A stretch of DNA of 12,384 nucleotides from Christensenella sp. (GTDB taxonomy: Bacteria > Bacillota > Clostridia > Christensenellales > Maliibacteriaceae): the NCBI GenBank assembly GCA_019420085.1, contig JAHZHV010000029.1, positions 1 to 12,384 on the forward strand, in the 5' to 3' direction. Within the stretch, counting starts at the first letter, position 1. Every line of letters starts with the position of its first letter. The position numbers and the translations under genes are program-made. This document shows positions 6,255-11,617 of the stretch, in pieces. The notes beneath the pieces are model-generated. The model saw only the letters and a list, made by a program, of their open reading frames with translations, had not been told where the DNA came from and did no database searches.

Positions 6255-6818
6255 ATGAAAGAAAAGCTCGCGTGCTGGAAGAGGGAAGCGTTATCCATTC
6301 CAAATTTGCTCAGCTACGTTCGGCTGATTCTGATTCCTGTTTTTTGTTTGGCATATGCGCAGGGAAAATACTTGTCTACTGCAATTTTGGTTGTTATCTC
6401 GGGGCTGACGGATACGCTTGACGGATATATTGCCCGACATTTTGATATGATTACGGAGTGGGGCAAGATTATTGACCCTGTAGCGGACAAGCTGACACAA
6501 CTGGCGCTTGCGGTGTGCCTGACAAGCCGCTATACATGGCTTGCATGGATTTTTGCGATTTTGGTAATCAAAGAGGCATTCATGGCGGTTATGGGCGTTG
6601 TGGTTTTGCATCGACACTATGAAATTCGCGGTGCAATCTGGTGCGGAAAGGTGTCTACGGCGGCATTTTATTTGACGATGCTGGCGCTGTTGTTTTTTCC
6701 GTACATGTCCGCTTCTGTTGCACAGCTGTTGGGTATGATTTGCGCAGCAGCACTGTGTATGTCGTTTATAGGATATGCTGTGTTCTATTATAAGCTGTTA
6801 AAACATCATGAAAGCTGA
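6255..6818 (+). CDS. pgsA: CDP-alcohol phosphatidyltransferase, probably phosphatidylglycerophosphate synthase
   Basis: An integral membrane enzyme that transfers a phosphatidyl group from CDP-diacylglycerol to an alcohol, most likely glycerol-3-phosphate, on the way to phosphatidylglycerol. The full CDP-alcohol phosphotransferase signature D-x2-DG-x2-AR-x8-G-x3-D-x3-D is present: D53, D56, G57, A60, R61, G70, D74, D78. It begins with SIPNLLSYVRLILIPVF, the usual N-terminal pattern of PgsA proteins, and has about six hydrophobic segments. Length 187 aa fits PgsA (about 180-200). AAGGAG lies 11 nt before the ATG, slightly long. Its end overlaps the next gene by 11 bp. Other alcohol acceptors cannot be excluded from sequence alone, and genomes of this group often carry more than one paralogue. 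Confidence 0.88.
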   Translation: MKEKLACWKREALSIPNLLSYVRLILIPVFCLAYAQGKYLSTAILVVISGLTDTLDGYIARHFDMITEWGKIIDPVADKLTQLALAVCLTSRYTWLAWIFAILVIKEAFMAVMGVVVLHRHYEIRGAIWCGKVSTAAFYLTMLALLFFPYMSASVAQLLGMICAAALCMSFIGYAVFYYKLLKHHES

Positions 6819-7524
6819 ACGTCTGCGTGAATGGGTGCGCAAGATTGTAAAGTTTCTTCCGCTTTTTTTCTATGCGGCCTTTTTGTTGTTTGTCTGGACA
6901 CAGCGTGATGCGTTGACGCTGGACATGCTTGTGAGCTTCACGCCGAAGCAGCCGGTGCTGGCTTGTTTATTTTTGCTTGTGGCTTTTGCGTGCAAAAGCA
7001 TCTCCGTTTTTGTGGCAATTCATCTGCTGTATGCGCTTGGTGCGGTGCTTTTTCCTTTTCCAATTGCGCTGTTGGTCAATCTTGCGGGGACCGTGATTGC
7101 GGCGACAGTACCGTATCTGATTGGCAGACGGCGGGGCAACAGCTATGTGAAGCTTGTGGATAAGCAAAATCATACTTTTACACGAAGGGTGAGAATGTCC
7201 ATGCAGCAGCATCCGCTTAAGGCGGTTGCGATGCTGCGTCTGCTGGGTGTCTTTCCGTGTGATTTGATCAGTATGTATTTTGGCGCTTCGCAGATGGCAT
7301 ATGGACCGTACCTGGCCGGGAGTATCGTGGGATTTGCACCTGCATTGTATGCGTATACTGTTATGGCTGAATTCATCGATCGACCTGCTTCTTTTACGTT
7401 TCTCAGTGCGGTAGGGGTGACAGTAGTGAGCGTGCTGGTTTCCATTGCGATGGGGATTCGTATGTATGTGCAGCAGACAAAGCAGGAAATGCAGCAGACG
7501 GATGCGGAGGACATGAAAAGATAA
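6808..7524 (+). CDS. TVP38/TMEM64 (VTT/DedA-like) family membrane protein
   Basis: A 238-residue polytopic membrane protein of the SNARE-associated/VTT family (PF09335). Hydrophobic segments lie near 15-31, 48-75, 82-105, 142-160, 166-186 and 194-216. The family's glycine-rich region is visible as NLAGTVIAATVPYLIGRRRG (about 91-110), followed by an amphipathic basic stretch, and RLLGVFPCDLISMYFGASQM in the second half resembles the family's R-x-x-x-x-P-x-D block. Members of the wider DedA/VTT superfamily are implicated in lipid flipping or scrambling. The ATG lies inside the last codons of the pgsA-like gene (11-bp overlap), with no clear ribosome binding site of its own, so translation is probably coupled. 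The C-terminus is a polar tail rich in Q, E and K. Confidence 0.85.
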   Translation: MKAERLREWVRKIVKFLPLFFYAAFLLFVWTQRDALTLDMLVSFTPKQPVLACLFLLVAFACKSISVFVAIHLLYALGAVLFPFPIALLVNLAGTVIAATVPYLIGRRRGNSYVKLVDKQNHTFTRRVRMSMQQHPLKAVAMLRLLGVFPCDLISMYFGASQMAYGPYLAGSIVGFAPALYAYTVMAEFIDRPASFTFLSAVGVTVVSVLVSIAMGIRMYVQQTKQEMQQTDAEDMKR

Positions 7525-7530
7525 AAGGTC

Positions 7531-7560
7531 AAAGCGGCTGTGTTTGCAGCAGCTTTTTTT
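7531..7560 (+). terminator. Terminator of the pgsA-VTT operon
   Basis: AAAGCGGCTG (7531-7540) pairs with CAGCAGCTTT (7547-7556) with a single mismatch, followed by a T run (TTTTTTT from 7554). The loop is TGTTTG. Confidence 0.8.
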
Positions 7561-7576
7561 GTGGGCAATTTGCAGC

Positions 7577-7605
7577 AAGACAAAGCAAGTTTGATGCGAT
7601 ATAAT
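7577..7605 (+). promoter_or_regulatory. Promoter of the aldo/keto reductase gene
   Basis: AAGACA (7577-7582), a 17-bp spacer and a perfect TATAAT (7600-7605). Located 34 bp before the ATG at 7639 and just after the preceding terminator. Confidence 0.65.
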
Positions 7606-7638
7606 GAGTAAAATGGTGTGAATACGGAGGACGTAAGC

Positions 7639-8610
7639 ATGCAATACGGAACGATATCCTATGTGGATAAACCGGTTTCACGGCTGTTTTTTGGCGCAGC
7701 GCAGAAACCTATGATTGCGGGAGAAAATGTGGACGCTCTGTTGGAAGGCGTGTTTGCGCTGGGCGTGAATGCCTTTGATTGTGCGCGCAATTATGGCTTG
7801 GCGGAAAAGAGCCTTGGCGGATGGATTCGACGCTTTGGACGGCAAGAGGATGTTGTTGTGCTGTCCAAATGCGGACATCATGATGTGGAAACGGGGCAAA
7901 AGCGCGTCAATGCTGCGTGTATGTATGAGGATCTTCACACATCGCTGGAATTGTTGGGCGTTCGTAAAATTGATATTTATATCCTGCATCGTGATGATGA
8001 ATCACGCAGTGTGGATGAGATTGTCCAGACCTTTAACGATATGCATGCGCGCGGCGATATCGGTGCTTTTGGCGCCAGCAATTGGACACATGCGCGTATT
8101 GAACAGGCCAATGAGTATGCATATGCACATAATCTGATACCTTTTAGCGTATCCAGCCCCAATTTTGGGTTGGCACGGCAGACGTGCGATATGTGGGGCG
8201 GTGGCTGCGTATCCATCTCCGGCCCTGGCAACGAACAGGCGCGGCAATGGTATCGCGAACACAAAATGCCCGTGATTGCGTATTCCAGTCTTGCAAGAGG
8301 ATTCTTTTCCGGAAAAGTAAAAAGTGATGACCCATCTTCGGCGATGCGTGTGCTGGATGCTTTTGCGCAGAAGGGCTACGTGTGTCCGGATAACTTTGAA
8401 CGCCTTGCGCGTGCGCAGCGCGTCGCAGCGCGGCATGGTGCGACAGTGGCGCAGATTGCGCTTGCATTTTTGTTTGCGTCTGCGCTTGATGCATATGCTG
8501 TGGTTACGACTTCAAATCCGGCACGGATGCAAGATAATATCGATGCGCTGAAGATCGATTTAACGCAAACCGAAGTCGACTACATGGATCTTCGCAGTGA
8601 TGTGCTGTAA
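7639..8610 (+). CDS. Aldo/keto reductase family oxidoreductase
   Basis: A soluble NAD(P)H-dependent oxidoreductase with a TIM-barrel fold, 323 aa, acting on an unknown carbonyl or sugar substrate. The AKR catalytic tetrad is complete: D47 and Y52 (FDCARNYGLAEKSLG), K77 (VVVLSKCG) and H117 (YILHRDD). GASNW (about 147-151) and AYSSLARGFFSG (about 217-228) follow the family's barrel pattern, and the C-terminal TTSNPARMQDNIDA matches the cofactor phosphate-binding loop. The ATG at 7639 has GGAGGA 7 nt upstream; the GTG at 7618 in the same frame has none. The gene stands alone between its own promoter and the antiporter gene. The insert WGGGCVSISGPG (about 187-198) is seen in one AKR subgroup but does not identify the substrate. 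Confidence 0.92.
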   Translation: MQYGTISYVDKPVSRLFFGAAQKPMIAGENVDALLEGVFALGVNAFDCARNYGLAEKSLGGWIRRFGRQEDVVVLSKCGHHDVETGQKRVNAACMYEDLHTSLELLGVRKIDIYILHRDDESRSVDEIVQTFNDMHARGDIGAFGASNWTHARIEQANEYAYAHNLIPFSVSSPNFGLARQTCDMWGGGCVSISGPGNEQARQWYREHKMPVIAYSSLARGFFSGKVKSDDPSSAMRVLDAFAQKGYVCPDNFERLARAQRVAARHGATVAQIALAFLFASALDAYAVVTTSNPARMQDNIDALKIDLTQTEVDYMDLRSDVL

Positions 8611-8631
8611 AGAGGATATAAAGAAAGCACA

Positions 8632-8663
8632 TTTTGCATGGTTTCATGACATTTTTTGCATGG
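8632..8663 (+). repeat. Direct repeat TTTTGCATGG, 22-bp period, upstream of nhaC
   Basis: TTTTGCATGG occurs at 8632-8641 and again at 8654-8663, a start-to-start distance of 22 bp, close to two helical turns. The second copy ends 20 bp before the candidate -10 of the antiporter gene. It could be a tandem binding site for a regulator; it could also be chance in AT-rich DNA. Confidence 0.35.
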
Positions 8664-8680
8664 GAAAGTGCGTGGGTGTC

Positions 8681-8689
8681 TGTTATCAT
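8681..8689 (+). promoter_or_regulatory. Candidate extended -10 promoter of nhaC
   Basis: TGTTATCAT: an extended -10 with five of six matches to TATAAT. No convincing -35 is seen at 16-18 bp. It lies 46 bp upstream of the GTG start. Confidence 0.4.
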
Positions 8690-8735
8690 AGGAAAAGCAT
8701 GTCCTTATTCTTAATACTGCTTTGGAGGAGAGAGC

Positions 8736-10241
8736 GTGGAATTTATCGGAACATGGTGGGCGATTGTTCCACCGCTTGTTGCAATTGTGCTGGCGTTCAT
8801 CACCAAGAAGGTCTATGTTTCGCTGTTTGCGGGCAGCTTGCTTGGCGCGCTGATGCTGACAAACTTCCATTTGTGGGAAACGTTTGAATTGCTGTTTACC
8901 ACGATGGCCGACAACATGGATTTAATGATTTTGATCTTTGACGTGCTGCTTGGCATGATTATTGTGCTGATGGTACGTTCCGGCGGTTCCAACGCGTATG
9001 GAAACTGGGCAGGGAAAAAGATTCGTTCCAAGCGTGGCGCGATGCTTTCGACCAGTGTTTTGGGCTGCCTGATTTTTGTCGACGATTATTTTAACTGCCT
9101 GACCGTTGGCAATGTTATGCGTCCGGTGACGGACCGTTACAAGGTTTCCCGTGCAAAGCTTGCGTATATCATCGATGCTACGGCTGCGCCGGTGTGTATC
9201 CTTGCGCCGGTTTCCTCCTGGGCTGCTGCGGTATCCAGTTACATTCCCGAAGGCTACGATATCAATGGTTTCCAGATGTATATCAGAGCCATTCCCTACA
9301 ATTTCTATGCCATTTTTACGCTGGTGATGGTGTTCATCACCTCGTACTTCCTGTTTGATTTTGGAAAGATGCGTTTGCATGAACGCAATGCAGCAAATGG
9401 GGATCTGTTTACAGAAGGCAAGAATGAGTATACTGATGCCGGCGAAGACGTTGAAAATCCGCGGGCACGCGTGACAGATCTTGTGCTGCCTGTGCTGGTA
9501 CTGATTGTTTCGGCAGTCTTTGCCATGATCTATACCGGCATGCGTGCGACCGGTACGACCAGTATTGTGGATGCCTTTGCAAATTGCAGCGCATCGGTCA
9601 GTCTGGTATTTGCTACCTTTGTAACGATTATTTTTATGGCGATTTTGTATCTGCCGCGCAAGATTATTTCTGCATCGTATTTTGCTGACAGCATTGTTGA
9701 TGGCTTTAAGGTCATGGTGCCATCCATTTCTGTATTGATTTTGGCATGGACACTCAAGGGAATGGTCGATCAGCTGGATGTCGCTTCGTTTGTCACCGGC
9801 GTGTTTGCCAATAATACTGCGCTTGCAGCACTGATGCCGCTTTTGATGTTTATCGTAGCCTGCTTCCTTGGGTTCTCTACCGGAACCAGCTGGGGTACGA
9901 TGGGCATTATGATTCCGATTGCTGTGCCGATGTTCTATGGAGATTCGTCCATGCTGACGATCAGCATCGCGGCAATTATGGCAGGCGCTGTATGCGGCGA
10001 CCATATTTCGCCCATCTCCGATACGACGATCATGTCTTCTGCCGGTGCACAGTGCAATCATATCAATCACGTTTCCACACAGATGCAGTATGCGTTTGTC
10101 ATTATTGCCGTTAGCGCCGTGACGTATCTTCTGGCAGGTTTTGTACATGAGTGGTACATCGTTCTGCCGATCGGCCTTGTATTGACAGTTGTAACGCTGC
10201 TTGCCATTCGTGCGGTTACGGCGAAAAAGCAGAACGCATGA
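8736..10241 (+). CDS. nhaC: NhaC-family Na+/H+ antiporter
   Basis: A polytopic secondary transporter of 501 aa, the usual size for the NhaC/YuiF superfamily (PF03553), with about eleven or twelve hydrophobic segments. It probably exchanges external protons for internal sodium, helping pH and sodium balance; some relatives carry amino or organic acids instead. Family blocks include FVDDYFNCLTVGNVMRPV (about 113-130), IDATAAPVCILAPVSSWAA, GFSTGTSWGTMGIMIPIAVP and CGDHISPISDTTIMSSAGA, the last two being the highly conserved C-terminal signature. A polar, acidic cytoplasmic loop (about 215-245) separates the halves. The start is GTG at 8736, 5 nt after GGAGGAG. Its stop overlaps the start of the downstream peptidase-like gene (ATGA). 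Ion specificity is inferred from the family only. Confidence 0.9.
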   Translation: MEFIGTWWAIVPPLVAIVLAFITKKVYVSLFAGSLLGALMLTNFHLWETFELLFTTMADNMDLMILIFDVLLGMIIVLMVRSGGSNAYGNWAGKKIRSKRGAMLSTSVLGCLIFVDDYFNCLTVGNVMRPVTDRYKVSRAKLAYIIDATAAPVCILAPVSSWAAAVSSYIPEGYDINGFQMYIRAIPYNFYAIFTLVMVFITSYFLFDFGKMRLHERNAANGDLFTEGKNEYTDAGEDVENPRARVTDLVLPVLVLIVSAVFAMIYTGMRATGTTSIVDAFANCSASVSLVFATFVTIIFMAILYLPRKIISASYFADSIVDGFKVMVPSISVLILAWTLKGMVDQLDVASFVTGVFANNTALAALMPLLMFIVACFLGFSTGTSWGTMGIMIPIAVPMFYGDSSMLTISIAAIMAGAVCGDHISPISDTTIMSSAGAQCNHINHVSTQMQYAFVIIAVSAVTYLLAGFVHEWYIVLPIGLVLTVVTLLAIRAVTAKKQNA

Positions 10242-10852
10242 ACAAACGGATTGATGTACCATATCTGGATCAGACGCATGATGCACCGACGGGATGTGAA
10301 AGCGTAACTACCGTCATGCTTCTGCGGTATTTGGGCGTGCAAATGGACGTGCGCACGTTCATTGATACATATTTGCCGAAGGAAGCCTTTACAACTCGGG
10401 ATGGTGAGCTGTGGGGTCCGGATCCCAATCGCTGCTTCGCAGGCGATCCGTATCGCGATGATGCGATGGGGTGTTATGCGCCGGTTCTGGTCGATGTGCT
10501 GGAAAAATTGATTGGAAGCCATTACATGGTTGTCAACGAGACCGGGACGGGACTTGATACGCTGGCTGAGCGGTATCTGGCGCATGATATGCCGGTAATC
10601 GTGTGGTCGACGATCAATATGCGGCCGTACATTGAGGGACCGCAGTGGCGCTTGTATGACAGTGGCGAGGTATTTACCTGGCGTTCCAATGAGCATTGCC
10701 TGCTTCTGGTAGGATGCGATGAGACGCACTTTATCTTTAACGATCCGTGGGAGAATCGCGGCGTCATTGCCTGCGATAAAGTACTGGCGCGCAAACGCCA
10801 TGCTGAGCAATATCAGATGGCGGTTGGCATACGGCCCCGGGAAAGCAAGTAA
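10238..10852 (+). CDS. C39-like (Peptidase_C39_2) cysteine peptidase family protein
   Basis: A 204-residue protein that fits the papain-like C39_2 fold. It begins almost directly with the domain: VPYLDQ (Q12, oxyanion-hole position), the catalytic-Cys helix TGCESVTTVMLLRYLG (C20), then a second half with SNEHCLLLVGCDE (H153) and FNDPW (D169). The triad order Cys-His-Asp matches the family. The usual C-G-P after the Cys is C-E-S here, as in several Bacillota relatives. There is no signal peptide or membrane helix, unlike most secreted members, so it would act in the cytoplasm or is not a protease in the usual sense. The ATG overlaps the nhaC stop by 4 bp and there is no good ribosome binding site, so translation depends on nhaC. 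An earlier in-frame start (10151) would lie inside nhaC and is unlikely. A strong terminator follows. Confidence 0.85.
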   Translation: MNKRIDVPYLDQTHDAPTGCESVTTVMLLRYLGVQMDVRTFIDTYLPKEAFTTRDGELWGPDPNRCFAGDPYRDDAMGCYAPVLVDVLEKLIGSHYMVVNETGTGLDTLAERYLAHDMPVIVWSTINMRPYIEGPQWRLYDSGEVFTWRSNEHCLLLVGCDETHFIFNDPWENRGVIACDKVLARKRHAEQYQMAVGIRPRESK

Positions 10853-10863
10853 ACAGTTTGAAT

Positions 10864-10906
10864 GGACGCAGAAGATCATGTATCCTCTCTGCGTCCGTTT
10901 TTTATT
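10864..10906 (+). terminator. Strong intrinsic terminator of the nhaC-C39 operon
   Basis: GGACGCAGA (10864-10872) pairs perfectly with TCTGCGTCC (10888-10896), followed by GTTTTTTATT. The 15-nt loop gives a typical rho-independent terminator 12 bp after the peptidase stop. Confidence 0.88.
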
Positions 10907-11240
10907 ACAGAGAACTTGTTTTTTATACCGGGAATACGCAGGCGTGTGCGTGTTTGCTGTGATGCAAGCCAATTGGACGTGCAGCGATGTGCAAAAAGCG
11001 CCTTGCTATGCGGGAATTGTGTTTGACGCAAGTGGGGCATTGTCTTTATAATAAGTATCATGATGAAGATTTGGATATGGATTGTAAAGGGTGGTGTTTG
11101 CTGTTTACGCAGGCGATTGTACGTTTTTGTTTGTACAACTGCTGCATGAACAGGCATCAAATGCGCCGCTGGACAGGCAAAGTGTAAGACGGAAAAATGG
11201 CGAATATTGACGGCTGTTTATGCCAATGGGAGTGTGACGA
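10907..11240 (+). other. 334-bp stretch without a confident gene (promoter and leader)
   Basis: No family-recognisable protein was found on either strand. The first ~115 bp hold nothing I can name. A near-consensus promoter sits at 11023-11052, and about 180 nt of transcribed leader follow before the 27-aa ORF. The leader contains a 29-codon ORF (11060-11149, hydrophobic then basic) whose ATG would be close to the transcription start, and which overlaps (ATGA) a 13-codon ORF ending at 11187. It also has a small inverted repeat, TTGTAC (11117-11122) and GTACAA (11133-11138). The leader could be regulatory RNA or a decayed gene; there is no clear terminator hairpin in it and no known riboswitch core that I recognise. 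Confidence 0.5.
11023..11052 (+). promoter_or_regulatory. Near-consensus sigma-A promoter upstream of the small hypothetical genes
   Basis: TTGACG (11023-11028), an 18-bp spacer and TATAAT (11047-11052): eleven of twelve consensus positions. The predicted start is about 11059-11060. It is the closest match to consensus in the window, although no recognisable gene follows. Confidence 0.75.
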
Positions 11241-11324
11241 ATGAATCGATTGATTGAGTGCTGCGGCGGACTGCAGGAACGTCTGCGTGGTGAACACACG
11301 GCGTTTGACGTGTTGAAACTATGA
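11241..11324 (+). CDS. Small 27-aa ORF, unrecognised
   Basis: A short reading frame that begins with ATG at 11241, 8 nt after GGGAG, and encodes 27 residues: MNRLIECCGGLQ, then ERLRGEHTAFDVLKL. It is charged and amphipathic, with a CC pair near the start and no membrane segment. Its TGA overlaps the ATG of the following 90-aa gene by 4 bp, the same coupling seen for two other gene pairs in the window. The ribosome binding site and overlap suggest it is translated, perhaps to drive the next gene. It could also be the front part of a single gene broken by a frameshift at the ATGA. I do not recognise a family. Confidence 0.45.
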   Translation: MNRLIECCGGLQERLRGEHTAFDVLKL

Positions 11325-11593
11325 CAGCGCAGCAGGTTTACCGGCTGGGTTATGCCTTTGGCGTACTGGCAGTGGAAACGGATCCTTCACCGGCGATTGC
11401 GGCGATGTATCCGATCGCCGCACTGCGGGAAGTTGCGCGTAAGGATCCGGCTATATGGGTTAGCGTGCAGCCGATGCTGCATATGATACAGCACCGGGCG
11501 CTTGATGCGCAGCTGCAGTGGGTTTGGCTGACAGGGTATTGTGCGGCGCGAACAGGCGGCGACGAAGAAAACAAAGGCTGCGAAATCTTTTGA
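11321..11593 (+). CDS. Hypothetical 90-aa protein, unrecognised
   Basis: A small soluble, mostly helical protein of 90 residues with no signal peptide. The sequence has repeated Ala-rich helices (VYRLGYAFGVLAVE about 6-19, AIAAMYPIAALREVA about 25-39) and a Trp-rich third part (LQWVWLTGYCAAR about 65-77), ending in a charged tail. No catalytic or metal motif is obvious. It has no ribosome binding site, and its frame is closed by a TGA at 11306, so ATG at 11321 is the only sensible start; translation would depend on the upstream 27-aa ORF (ATGA overlap). The last six residues and the stop codon are encoded within the hairpin at 11573-11606. I cannot assign a family or function; a single frameshifted gene with the 27-aa ORF is possible. 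Confidence 0.55.
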   Translation: MTAQQVYRLGYAFGVLAVETDPSPAIAAMYPIAALREVARKDPAIWVSVQPMLHMIQHRALDAQLQWVWLTGYCAARTGGDEENKGCEIF

Positions 11594-11606
11594 TTTCGCA
11601 GCCTTT
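11573..11606. terminator. Perfect 15-bp hairpin, terminator shared by convergent genes
   Basis: AAAGGCTGCGAAATC (11573-11587), loop TTTT, GATTTCGCAGCCTTT (11592-11606). In the minus direction it is followed by TTTGTTTTC and so is a good terminator for the esterase gene, 11 bp after its stop. In the plus direction the tail is only TTTGCAT, weaker. The stop codon of the 90-aa gene (11591-11593) is inside it. Confidence 0.85.
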
Positions 11607-11617
11607 GCATATGGTTT

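Noticed and set aside
8611..8735. Riboswitch upstream of nhaC
   Set aside because: Only 125 bp of space, with no stable multi-helix structure or terminator/antiterminator that I can see; only the direct repeat and a -10 stand out.
10151..10237. N-terminal extension of the C39-like protein (start at 10151)
   Set aside because: It would overlap nhaC by 91 bp in another frame, and the domain already begins at residue 6 of the ATG at 10238.
8922..10286. Minus-strand 454-codon open frame opposite nhaC
   Set aside because: An antisense shadow of a hydrophobic membrane protein gene, which gives a very H/N/R-rich translation; no plausible domain or start signal.
11146..11187. 13-codon ORF with ATGA overlap as a real gene
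   Set aside because: Too short, no ribosome binding site, and the overlap can easily arise by chance; mentioned only as part of the leader.
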